This document shows, piece by piece, positions 56,463-64,000 of a stretch of DNA of 64,000 bases (position 1 is the first letter of the stretch; every line of letters begins with the position of its first letter). The position numbers and the translations under genes were made by a program. The stretch is from Verrucomicrobiota bacterium (GTDB taxonomy: Bacteria > Verrucomicrobiota > Verrucomicrobiia > Opitutales > UBA2995). The DNA is taken from contig JAQBYJ010000009.1 of the NCBI GenBank assembly GCA_027622555.1, positions 1 to 64,000 on the forward strand, given 5' to 3'. Under the pieces are notes generated by a model. It ran no database searches, was not told where the DNA came from, and saw nothing but the letters and a program-made list of their open reading frames with translations.

Positions 56463-57662
56463 ATGCGATTTCCGACATTATTTTTTTTCACTCTTCTCTA
56501 TATTTCCTCCGGTTTCTCGTTTGCCCAAAATGAGGATATTATTGTAACAACCCAGACCGATTCCCGGATATTTCGTGTTTCAATCGAGAGTGCGGATACA
56601 TCTGATAATTCATTGCTGGGAAGGGCGTTCGGTGCCCATGGAGCCTATAAAGTGGTTGCTGCCAATCAATCTGAATTCCACTTTCAGTTTACACGTAAAT
56701 CTGACAACGCCGTTGAATGTGCTATTTTATCAGGTCGACCAGCGCGTGAATTGAAACGCTTTGTTGAAAATGGAAACTCAGTTCGAAATAGTTTATTCCG
56801 TGCCGCGGACAGAGCGGTCCGCCTCACTTCAGGAGAAGAAGGTTTCTTTGCTTCAAGACTGGCGTTTATTGGTGAGAGGGGTGGAAACTTTCAGGAAGTC
56901 TACACCTCAGACCTCTTCTTCGATGAGATTCGTTACCACACGGCAGACAAATCTCAGTCGGTAAATCCGCGGTGGGCTCCCGATGGTTCGAAGATTATCT
57001 ACACGGGATATTTCGGATCAGGGTTTCCTGATATTTTTGTAATCGATCCTAACACATCTCGTCGTTCTCAATTTGCTTCCTACAAAGGAACGAACTCTGG
57101 AGCTCGTTTCAGTCCCAACGGTTCGGCTGTCGCTATGGTTCTTTCTGCTACTGGAAATTCGGAATTATTTATCTCAAATTCGGCAGGAGGTAGTGCAAAG
57201 CGTTTGACCCGTAATAACAGTCTGGAGGCATCGCCTTCCTGGAAAGCTGATGGTTCGGAGCTTGTATTTACTTCCGACACGGCTGGGAAACCTCAATTGT
57301 ACACCATTTCGACTCAAGGCGGAAAAATGAACCGAATTGCCACTCAGATTAGTAACTATTGTGCTGAGCCGGATTGGAATCCGGTTGATTCAAACAAAAT
57401 AGTATTCACGGCCGTTTTTGGGGAAGGGTTTCAAATCGTTTTGTGGGACTTTAAGTTGAACAAAAGCTCAATCCTGACGCGAGGTGCTCGTGATTCCATC
57501 GAACCGATTTGGTTAAACGACGGACGCCATATTGTATTTACACGGAGAGTCGGTGCCTCAAAGCAACTCATGATTATCGATTCCGTGACCCTTCAAGAGA
57601 GCCCTATCAGTAGCAGGCAATTTGGAAATGTTTCTCAAGCGGATGCAGTTTACTTGAGATAA
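56463..57662 (+). CDS. TolB-like periplasmic beta-propeller protein
   Basis: 399 residues. Signal peptide cut after SFA. Residues 20-145 match the TolB N-terminal domain in layout. Residues 170-399 are PD40/WD-like blades with repeated NPRWAPDGSKIIYTG, GARFSPNGSAVAM, SPSWKADGSELVFTSD, EPDWNP. It could be the Tol-Pal TolB, but tolQRA and pal are not near, so the name is left off. It probably works at the outer membrane/peptidoglycan interface. Confidence 0.82.
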   Translation: MRFPTLFFFTLLYISSGFSFAQNEDIIVTTQTDSRIFRVSIESADTSDNSLLGRAFGAHGAYKVVAANQSEFHFQFTRKSDNAVECAILSGRPARELKRFVENGNSVRNSLFRAADRAVRLTSGEEGFFASRLAFIGERGGNFQEVYTSDLFFDEIRYHTADKSQSVNPRWAPDGSKIIYTGYFGSGFPDIFVIDPNTSRRSQFASYKGTNSGARFSPNGSAVAMVLSATGNSELFISNSAGGSAKRLTRNNSLEASPSWKADGSELVFTSDTAGKPQLYTISTQGGKMNRIATQISNYCAEPDWNPVDSNKIVFTAVFGEGFQIVLWDFKLNKSSILTRGARDSIEPIWLNDGRHIVFTRRVGASKQLMIIDSVTLQESPISSRQFGNVSQADAVYLR

Positions 57663-57663
57663 A

Positions 57664-57699
57664 AAAACACCGGCCAGGTAAGGTCCCGACCGGTATTTT
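57664..57699. terminator. Weak hairpin after the TolB-like gene
   Basis: A 12-nt stem with two mismatches (AAAACACCGGCC with GACCGGTATTTT) and a 12-nt loop, A-run at left and T-run at right. It begins right after the stop. It could end transcription in both directions. Confidence 0.45.
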
Positions 57700-57858
57700 A
57701 GAGTTATAATACACTTTGGATATAGGATGTATTATTTGGGAGTCAGTTGATAGGAAATGTGTGTTCGGATTGCTCGAATTTATAATGAGACATTGCGAGA
57801 AGTATGCGGGGCAATCGAGTTCACCTTAAGTCTTTTTATTTATTTTACGACCTGTTTA

Positions 57859-57889
57859 CAAAAAAGGCCACCCTGGGACGGGTGGCCTT
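57859..57889 (-). terminator. sodA terminator
   Basis: A perfect 10-bp stem AAGGCCACCC / GGGTGGCCTT with a 6-nt loop. On the minus strand it is followed by T6. It starts 27 nt past the sodA stop. Confidence 0.9.
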
Positions 57890-57915
57890 GAAAGTATCGA
57901 AAGAATTGAGATTTC

Positions 57916-58527
57916 TTAGGCCGTAGCTGCGGCGAAGTTTTCCTCGGCTTGAGACCAATTTACGACGTTCCAAAATGCGGCAATGTAATCGGGACGACGG
58001 TTCTGGTAGTTGAGATAGTAAGCATGCTCCCAAACGTCCAAGCCAATTATAGGAGCTCCGCCTTCCATTAATGGCGAGTCCTGATTGGCAGTAGAATGAA
58101 CAACAAGTTTGCCATTCTTGACGCTCAACCATGCCCAACCGCTTCCAAAACGGGTTGCTCCCGCTTTGCCGAATGCCTCTTTGAGCGAATCAAGGCCGCC
58201 TAATTCTGAATCAATCGCTGCAGCTAAGCCACCAATGGGAGAGTCACTTCCTCCAGGTGCAATGATTTTCCAAAAAAATGAGTGATTACTGTGACCACCG
58301 GCGTTGTTCCGAAGAGCTGTGCGAGCTGCCTCGGGTATTGAATCAAGATCGGAAATCAGTTCTTCAACTGATTTGGCGGCAAGGTCAGGATTGTTGTTTA
58401 GGACACCATTAGCGTTCGTGATGTACGCCTGATGATGTTTCGAGTGGTGGATTTCCATAGTGCGAGCATCTATATGGGGCTCCAATGCATCGTATGCATA
58501 TCCAAGGCTGGGAAGTTCGAATGCCAT
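57916..58527 (-). CDS. sodA: Superoxide dismutase, Mn type
   Basis: 203 residues. Metal ligands are H27 (HHSKHHQAY), the His of NHSFFWK, and D/H in DVWEHAYY. The Mn-type markers are [10 protein letters not shown] and the Gln in STANQDSPL. It converts superoxide to oxygen and peroxide in the cytosol. The ATG follows ATAAATATC without Shine-Dalgarno. Monocistronic, with a strong terminator. Mn against Fe is judged from motifs only. Confidence 0.95.
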   Translation of the reverse strand: MAFELPSLGYAYDALEPHIDARTMEIHHSKHHQAYITNANGVLNNNPDLAAKSVEELISDLDSIPEAARTALRNNAGGHSNHSFFWKIIAPGGSDSPIGGLAAAIDSELGGLDSLKEAFGKAGATRFGSGWAWLSVKNGKLVVHSTANQDSPLMEGGAPIIGLDVWEHAYYLNYQNRRPDYIAAFWNVVNWSQAEENFAAATA

Positions 58528-58643
58528 GATATTTATGTTTTATTTGATTATTGTTGATTAGATTAGAAATATTCAACGGAAAGGACTTTGCGAATGATAT
58601 TTTCTTTAGAAATAGCGTTCAGGCGTCAACTCCTTACGATTTA

Positions 58644-59159
58644 TTACTTTCGTTTTTCTTCAAAAAATTGGGTTAAAAGAGCCTTGCATTCATATTCCAG
58701 AACCCCAGACGAAACATTCACTTGGTGATTCAGCGATTGAACTTTTGTGATGTCCAGTGCTCCGCCCAAAAAACCCATTTTGGGATCTGACGCAGCGAAT
58801 ACAATTCGCCCCAATCTCGCCATAATCAAGGCACCTGAACACATGGGGCATGGTTCTTTTGTAACGAACAAGGTGCATTCGTTTAAACGCCAGTCTTTGA
58901 GTTTCTGGGTGGCCTGAGTGATTGCGAGGATTTCTGCGTGGGCAGTAGGATCGCCTGTGAGTTCTACTTGATTGTGGGAGGAGGCAACGATTTCTCCTTG
59001 GTGGGTAATGATGGCGCCCACTGGAACTTCATTCGCTTTGTAGGCATCTATCGCTGCATTGTAAGCGAGCTGCATGAAAAATTTATCATCCTTTTTAAGT
59101 TGGGATGGAAAGACCTTATCAAAAGGACAATGAATCTTGGAGATTTGCTGGGATTCCAC
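58644..59159 (-). CDS. tadA: tRNA-specific adenosine deaminase
   Basis: 171 residues from a GTG at 59159. The zinc site is H74-A-E76 in PTAHAEILAI and C104/C107 in PCPMCSGAL, with catalytic E76. An unusual N-terminal extension of about 24 residues precedes the usual KDDKFFMQLA start; the true start could be nearer to it, though no ATG lies before M29. TadA edits A34 to inosine in tRNA-Arg(ACG). Divergent from infA. Confidence 0.9.
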   Translation of the reverse strand: MESQQISKIHCPFDKVFPSQLKKDDKFFMQLAYNAAIDAYKANEVPVGAIITHQGEIVASSHNQVELTGDPTAHAEILAITQATQKLKDWRLNECTLFVTKEPCPMCSGALIMARLGRIVFAASDPKMGFLGGALDITKVQSLNHQVNVSSGVLEYECKALLTQFFEEKRK

Positions 59160-59271
59160 GGTGAAATGCTGATTCTTAATCCTTGACTCGAAGTAAGCTA
59201 TGAAGCTTTCTACACCTTCTTTTTTGGCTTATTATACAAGCTCAAAAATACTGACAAACACATGGAAATTT

Positions 59272-59547
59272 ATGGCAGCTGAAAATGTAATTGAAGTAGA
59301 AGGCAAAATATCGGCGGTATTACCAGGTACGATGTTTCGCGTAGAACTTCAAAATGGGCACCAGGTGTTAGCGCACATTTCCGGAAAGCTCAGAAAGAAC
59401 TTCATCAAAATCACCACGGGTGATATGGTAAAAATGGAGATGAGTCCTTACGATATCGATAAAGCACGAATCGTTTACCGGTTGAGAAACAAGCAAGTTA
59501 CTCGTAATACGCCGATTCGAAGTTTCGGACCAAAACGTAAGCGCTAG
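59272..59547 (+). CDS. infA: Translation initiation factor IF-1 with C-terminal tail
   Basis: 91 residues from ATG 59272. A longer frame to 59200 is open but its text is not IF-1. The OB fold is standard ([54 protein letters not shown]). IF-1 normally ends there at about 72 residues; here about 20 more basic residues follow ([19 protein letters not shown]). It occupies the ribosomal A site during initiation. Confidence 0.94.
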   Translation: MAAENVIEVEGKISAVLPGTMFRVELQNGHQVLAHISGKLRKNFIKITTGDMVKMEMSPYDIDKARIVYRLRNKQVTRNTPIRSFGPKRKR

Positions 59548-59580
59548 GTTTGAATTCACCTCAGGTTTTCAATCAAACCT
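59546..59580 (+). terminator. Probable infA terminator with two alternative stems
   Basis: AGGTTTGA (59546-59553, overlapping the stop) can pair with TCAAACCT (59573-59580), or AGGTTT (59563-59568) can pair with AAACCT (59575-59580). GTTTTT follows in both cases. Confidence 0.55.
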
Positions 59581-59672
59581 GTTTTTCCTCTTTCACTAAT
59601 TGGAGATTGTATCTAGTTCATAAGTTCAAGCTTCTCCACGTACCCCATTCACATCGATAGGTAAAATTGACC

Positions 59673-60620
59673 ATGACTCATTTCGCAAACGACATCACCC
59701 AATCCATTGGTAATACCCCGCTCATTAAACTGAATCGGATTACTGCAGATTTACCCGCGAACATTTTTTTAAAGTGCGAGTTTTTTAATCCTCTTTCTAG
59801 TGTGAAAGACAGGATCGGCAATGCGATGATCAAAGCAGGTGAAGCTTCTGGCGAATTGAAGAAGAATTCCGTTATTATCGAACCGACATCAGGCAACACG
59901 GGTATTGCTTTAGCGTTTGTTGCTGCGGCCAAAGGTTACCGGCTTATTCTTACTATGCCAGAGACTATGTCCATGGAGCGTCGAGTGCTTCTAAGAATGC
60001 TCGGCGCTGAACTGGTGCTTACACCCGGCCCAAAAGGAATGGGAGGAGCGATTGCGCGCGCCAAGGAGCTTGTTGAGGAAAACCGGGATTTAGCGTGGAT
60101 GCCTCAACAATTTGAAAATCCGGCCAATCCCGAAATTCACAGACAGACTACTGCCGAGGAAATTTGGAACGCCCTGGAAGGAAAGATTGATGTCTTTGTC
60201 GCTGGAGTGGGTACAGGAGGAACCATTAGCGGGGTTTCTGAGGTGATAAAAGGTCGAAAGGATTTATTCGTAGTGGCAGTTGAACCAAGCGGTTCTCCAG
60301 TCATTTCCGGCGGTCAACCTGGGCCTCACAAAATCCAGGGAATCGGGGCGGGATTTATCCCAATTAATTGCAACACTGCGATAATCGATGATGTAGTTCA
60401 GGTCTCCAATGAAGACGCATTTGAAACAGCCAGGCAACTCTCTCTTCAAGAAGGATTATTTGTTGGTATTTCTACCGGGGCAAATACTTGGGCGGCTATG
60501 GAAGTTGCTAAACGCCCCGAGATGGCTGGAAAAAATATTGTGACAGTCGCGTGCAGTGCAGGCGAGCGCTACATATCTACGCCGTTAGGTGAAAAGGCAC
60601 GGTTAGAAGTCGCAAATTAA
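59673..60620 (+). CDS. cysK: Cysteine synthase A
   Basis: 315 residues from ATG 59673 (a TTG two codons upstream is open). [12 protein letters not shown], the PLP lysine in [18 protein letters not shown], and the GTGGTISG phosphate loop are present. It makes cysteine from O-acetylserine and sulfide. No cysE is nearby. Upstream is the infA terminator. Confidence 0.96.
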   Translation: MTHFANDITQSIGNTPLIKLNRITADLPANIFLKCEFFNPLSSVKDRIGNAMIKAGEASGELKKNSVIIEPTSGNTGIALAFVAAAKGYRLILTMPETMSMERRVLLRMLGAELVLTPGPKGMGGAIARAKELVEENRDLAWMPQQFENPANPEIHRQTTAEEIWNALEGKIDVFVAGVGTGGTISGVSEVIKGRKDLFVVAVEPSGSPVISGGQPGPHKIQGIGAGFIPINCNTAIIDDVVQVSNEDAFETARQLSLQEGLFVGISTGANTWAAMEVAKRPEMAGKNIVTVACSAGERYISTPLGEKARLEVAN

Positions 60621-60717
60621 CAGGCGGACAGATTATTTTTTTATCCCCGAATGTTTACACGCATTGGAGTTTCTTCCTCGTTTTGAAAGAGATATACGCT
60701 AAATAATAATTTTTTCG

Positions 60718-62103
60718 ATGGCTAGTCATCTATACTCCTACGAATCCAACATTTCCGCGCCGGCCGCAGACGTATTCGCGTATCATGAGCGATTGGGTGC
60801 ACTTCAAAGGTTGATCCCTCCTTGGGAATCGGTGCGAGTCGTATCAAGCAAAGGAAGCATCCAGAATGACGATAGTATAACTATCAAGATGAACCTCGGG
60901 CCTTTCAAAACGCTCTGGAAAGCTAAGCACCAGGATTATCAAAAGAATCGCCAATTTGTAGACGTTCAAGTCAAAGGTCCATTTAAATACTGGAAACACA
61001 CTCATTCGTTTAGATCTCTGGATCCACATCGAACAAACCTCAAAGACACCATTCAGCTCGAACTACCTTTCGGGCTTATCGGGCGAAGATTTGTTTATCC
61101 CAAAGTTCTGAAACAATTGAACAAGTTGTTCACTTATCGACACGCGATTACGCAAAACGATTTAAAGGATTGGATGCAGCTTAAATCGTTTCCGGTTTCA
61201 AAAGTCGCTATTACCGGCGGCAACGGCTTAATTGGCTCCGAGCTCGCGGTTTTTTTAAAAGCTCAGGGACATGAAGTCGTTATCTTGAGTCGGAGCGGGA
61301 AGAGTAAAGTGTATGGAGTGCCAGGAGTTCGTTGGGATCCAGGCAAGCAATTTATCGATGCAAAGTCACTTTCAGATGTAGATTGTTGGATACATCTTGC
61401 AGGGGAAAATGTGTCAAAAAAGAGATGGACAAAGAAGCGGATCAAAAAGCTCAAAGATAGCCGTGTAAATAGTACCAAATTCCTTGTTGATTTTATCTTA
61501 AAACAAAAAAACGCCCCCAAGGTTTTTATCACCGCATCGGGTGCTGGATATTATCCTTCGAGTTCTGAGGTGATGACAGAGGACTCTGCTAAAGGATCAG
61601 GAATATTGGCTGGAATATGCTCTGAATGGGAAGATGCCTCGGCTCCACTCATGGGTACCGCTATACGTCGGGTCGTTTTGAGAACCGGTATTGTATTGAG
61701 TGAAAAAGGCGGAGCGCTTGAGAAACTTTTACCCATTTTCAATTTTGGACTTGGAGGCCCAGTTGGAACTGGAAAACAATTTTGGAGCTGGATCGCTATG
61801 GAAGACTTGATACGGATTTACAATTTAGCTGCAAAAGATCCAAGAATTGAAGGAATCTATAACGCAGTCGCTCCAATTGCTTCCACGAATAAAAAATTTA
61901 CTGATGTGCTTGGTTCAGCTCTTCGTCGTCCAACACTGATACGAACACCATCGTGGGTTCTTAAGATTGCTTTGGGTCGAATGGCCGACGATGCACTTCT
62001 CGCGAGTCAAAATATTGCACCCAATCGTTTGAATGAGTCGGATTTCAATTTCAATTTTCCTGACTTGGAGTTAGCTGTCAGTCATTGTTTGGGTACTTAT
62101 TGA
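60718..62103 (+). CDS. SRPBCC domain fused to TIGR01777-family epimerase
   Basis: 461 residues. Residues 1-155 resemble an SRPBCC lipid/ligand-binding cavity protein (SYESNISAPAADVFAYHERLGALQRLIPPWE). Residues 160-461 are an NAD(P)-dependent SDR of the TIGR01777/YfcH type: VAITGGNGLIGSELA, IHLAGENVSKKRW, VFITASGAGYY, and the C-terminal DUF1731 (RRPTLIRTPSWVLKIALG). Substrate unknown. The SRPBCC part may bind the substrate. Such fusions occur in other bacteria, as I recall. Confidence 0.87.
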   Translation: MASHLYSYESNISAPAADVFAYHERLGALQRLIPPWESVRVVSSKGSIQNDDSITIKMNLGPFKTLWKAKHQDYQKNRQFVDVQVKGPFKYWKHTHSFRSLDPHRTNLKDTIQLELPFGLIGRRFVYPKVLKQLNKLFTYRHAITQNDLKDWMQLKSFPVSKVAITGGNGLIGSELAVFLKAQGHEVVILSRSGKSKVYGVPGVRWDPGKQFIDAKSLSDVDCWIHLAGENVSKKRWTKKRIKKLKDSRVNSTKFLVDFILKQKNAPKVFITASGAGYYPSSSEVMTEDSAKGSGILAGICSEWEDASAPLMGTAIRRVVLRTGIVLSEKGGALEKLLPIFNFGLGGPVGTGKQFWSWIAMEDLIRIYNLAAKDPRIEGIYNAVAPIASTNKKFTDVLGSALRRPTLIRTPSWVLKIALGRMADDALLASQNIAPNRLNESDFNFNFPDLELAVSHCLGTY

Positions 62104-62173
62104 GAAGTCATCAGACCAGTTACGTCTTGCCAGAGAAATTTTTCTATTCCACCTTCTCTTCAATTTCTGATCT

Positions 62174-63247
62174 ATGAAATATATACCTCTATTTGTTATC
62201 CCGCTGGCGTTATTGATTCATGGCTGTTCACAGAAGAAGTCTTCTTCTGGCGGCGACGAAACCACAAATACAAAGAAGCGAAACTTGCGTCTGGTATCAC
62301 TTCATAATACGGCCTCTCCTATTGTTGGAGAACAAGTGATTTGGTTGGCTGACAGTATTAGTCAGATGACAGCTGGAAATTTGAATATCAAGGTATACGA
62401 TCCTGATAAACTAGTAGGGGCTCTTGAAGTGTTAGATGCTGTTTCTTCTGGTAAGGTGGACATGGGTTATAGTGCTTCTGGATTCTGGATGGGAAAGATT
62501 CCGGCGTCTCCTTTGTTTTGTTCAATTCCTTTCGGACCAAATGCGAGTGAATATCAAGCCTGGTTCTATCACGGTAATGGAATGAAATTGTACCAAGAAA
62601 TGTATGACACATACAATTTCAATGTTAAGGTGCTGATTTGCGGGATGATTCCACCTGAGACAAGTGGGTGGTTTGCAAAAGAGATAAATAGTTTGGACGA
62701 TCTTCAAGGATTAAAGATGCGCTTCTTTGGTTTGGGAGGTGAGGTCATGAAAAAGTTGGGTGTGGCTGTTCGTTTGCTCCCTCCAGGGGAAATATATCCC
62801 GCATTGGAAAAAGGGGTTATTGATGCTACGGAATTTGCTTTGCCCAACATCGACGAACAACTTGGATTTTATAAGGTTGCCAAATATAATTATTTCCCCG
62901 GCTGGCATCAGCAAACAACCACCTTCGAACTGCTTATAAATAAGGATGTGTGGAATTCACTTCCTCAGCACCAGCAAGCAATCATTGAAAATGCTTGCCA
63001 AGCGAATATTGTTCGGGGGATCGCGGCAGGCGAGGGGAGTCAAGGCCCGGCTATGAAGAGAAATACTGAACGCGGTGTTGAGCAAGTAACTTGGCCACCT
63101 GAAATGATTGAAGCATTTCGTACTACATGGCTCGAAGTGGTTGAAGAGAAATCTGCAGCAGATCCGTTTTTCAACAAAGTCTGGGATGATTTACAGCAGT
63201 TCCGCGCCGACTATAAAGTTTGGGGTGATCGAGCCTACGTAAAATAA
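62174..63247 (+). CDS. dctP: TRAP transporter substrate-binding lipoprotein DctP
   Basis: 357 residues. Signal peptide with lipobox IHGC (C18), so it is membrane-tethered. The DctP fold follows, with KMRFFGLGGEVMKKLGV, the Arg-bearing strand that binds the substrate carboxylate, and GVIDATEFALPNID. Length, the WHQQTTTFELLINKDVW pattern and the TAXI-free layout place it with TRAP transporters of the mannitol/haloacid/keto acid type. Substrate unknown. First of dctPQM. Confidence 0.93.
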   Translation: MKYIPLFVIPLALLIHGCSQKKSSSGGDETTNTKKRNLRLVSLHNTASPIVGEQVIWLADSISQMTAGNLNIKVYDPDKLVGALEVLDAVSSGKVDMGYSASGFWMGKIPASPLFCSIPFGPNASEYQAWFYHGNGMKLYQEMYDTYNFNVKVLICGMIPPETSGWFAKEINSLDDLQGLKMRFFGLGGEVMKKLGVAVRLLPPGEIYPALEKGVIDATEFALPNIDEQLGFYKVAKYNYFPGWHQQTTTFELLINKDVWNSLPQHQQAIIENACQANIVRGIAAGEGSQGPAMKRNTERGVEQVTWPPEMIEAFRTTWLEVVEEKSAADPFFNKVWDDLQQFRADYKVWGDRAYVK

Positions 63248-63272
63248 ACGTCGTTCGTGACGAGGAATCTTT

Positions 63273-63791
63273 ATGCGATTGGCTGAAAAATTTGAATTGA
63301 TCCTTCAGAAGTTCGGAAAGGCATGTGCATGGATACTTTTGGTGCTCCTGGTATCGATCATTGTTCAGGTGTGTTTAAACTTCTTTAGTAGCTCAATCAC
63401 TTGGATGGAAGAGCTTCAATGGTATCTGTATGGTATATCATCTTTGATTGCGATGTCTTACACGATGACCGGGAATGGTCATGTACGAGTTGACTTGTTT
63501 CACCGGAAATTTTCAGTTCTCACGAAACAGGTTTTGGAATCCATTTGGATTCTTATAGCTTTAACTCCTCTTTACATCGTCACTCTTTTTTACGGATGGG
63601 ATTTTGCTTTTGAATCGTTCAAGATAATGGAAGGTAGTGCTGATCCGGGTGGCTTACCTTTTCGTTGGTTGGTGAAGGCGTTTATTCCTATTTCTAGTAT
63701 TCTACTAATTGTAACCGCTGTTCTTCGAGGAATCTTGATTTGGTCAAAGCCAGAGTTACTTGAAGAAACCTCTCTTATCCATGGCGATTGA
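63273..63791 (+). CDS. dctQ: TRAP transporter small permease DctQ
   Basis: 172 residues, four transmembrane helices. ITWMEELQWYLYGISSLIAMSYT and GHVRVDLF match the DctQ family. A Shine-Dalgarno-like GAGGA lies 6 nt before the ATG. It overlaps dctM by 11 nt. Confidence 0.92.
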   Translation: MRLAEKFELILQKFGKACAWILLVLLVSIIVQVCLNFFSSSITWMEELQWYLYGISSLIAMSYTMTGNGHVRVDLFHRKFSVLTKQVLESIWILIALTPLYIVTLFYGWDFAFESFKIMEGSADPGGLPFRWLVKAFIPISSILLIVTAVLRGILIWSKPELLEETSLIHGD

Positions 63792-64000
63792 AAGTGTACT
63801 ACTTCTAGTTTTAACCTTTAGTTTTATTGCGTTCCTTCTTCTGGGAGTTCCGGTAGGATTCTCTTTAGGAGGATCGTCGGTAATAACTACTGTTGTTGCA
63901 ATTACCTTAGATTCGCTGTTTGGCTCATTTTCAGGACTAGACTTCCAGGTTTTTTCTTTGGTGGTGAACAGAATCTTTGGCCTCATGGGAAACTGGGTAT
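63781..64000 (+). CDS. dctM: TRAP transporter large permease DctM (partial, cut at window end)
   Basis: The frame runs from ATG 63781 to the edge with no stop. The 73 visible residues are strongly hydrophobic with LLLGVPVGFSLGG and the next helix, as in DctM. The full gene should be near 430 residues. It moves the substrate with Na+ across the inner membrane. Confidence 0.88.
   Translation, partial: MAIESVLLLVLTFSFIAFLLLGVPVGFSLGGSSVITTVVAITLDSLFGSFSGLDFQVFSLVVNRIFGLMGNWV

Overview
The window reads as ordinary chromosome of a free-living, probably marine Gram-negative bacterium of the PVC superphylum. My best guess is Verrucomicrobiota, class Opitutae. That is inference from gene style: a sigma-70 with a long Lys/Ala/Pro-rich N-terminal tail, PPi-dependent phosphofructokinase, an mreBCD-mrdA cluster, RecBCD, and many genes whose ATG follows an A/T-rich leader with no Shine-Dalgarno sequence. 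I see no rRNA, tRNA, CRISPR array, insertion sequence or prophage. No gene-free stretch exceeds about 260 bases.

Layout. 250-10,800: scattered housekeeping genes. These are a cNMP-binding protein, YceI, glyoxalase I, succinyl-CoA synthetase (sucCD), a YjjG-type HAD phosphatase, a rhomboid protease, an amidohydrolase, a soluble cNMP-binding histidine kinase, PPi-PFK, thioredoxin and an Fe-S uracil-DNA glycosylase. 10,832-19,278: recC-recB-recD operon on the minus strand. 19,500-23,700: an Hpt protein, an AsmA-like envelope protein, a tandem D-Ala-D-Ala ligase and a SAT1-like acetyltransferase. 23,772-33,238: a compact purine operon on the minus strand, purL-purM-purQ(S)-purC-purF-purD-purN. 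33,368-36,605: a HAD phosphatase and ffh, then divergent tsaD. 36,767-41,077: MoxR / DUF58 / TgpA-type transglutaminase operon. 41,079-45,734: cell-shape cluster mreB-mreC-mreD-mrdA, with tatA upstream. 45,841-51,663: TPR lipoprotein-dnaG-rpoD-lipoprotein, a macromolecular-synthesis-type operon without rpsU. 51,679-54,851: DUF362-like exported protein, a lone nuoA, an EIIA-diadenylate cyclase fusion and rpmG (too short for a 60-residue ORF cut-off). 54,913-60,620: small conserved protein, Mrp ATPase, TolB-like propeller, Mn-type SOD, tadA, infA, cysK. 60,718-64,000: SRPBCC-epimerase fusion and a TRAP transporter (dctP, dctQ, start of dctM, cut by the window edge).

The most interesting items are unusual protein architectures inside conserved genes. 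(1) At 53,269 an EIIA-Ntr-like PTS domain is joined to a CdaZ-like middle domain and a diadenylate cyclase domain, which suggests c-di-AMP synthesis wired to a phosphotransfer signal. (2) At 20,840 two complete D-Ala-D-Ala ligase modules sit in one chain, the first with an altered metal/substrate loop. (3) DnaG primase has lost all four zinc ligands of its CHC2 domain. (4) PurQ carries a C-terminal extension that looks like two PurS modules. (5) Mrp lacks its CxxC, and L33 is also of the non-zinc type. None is a wholly new multi-gene system, but the EIIA-DAC fusion is the strongest candidate for undescribed signalling.
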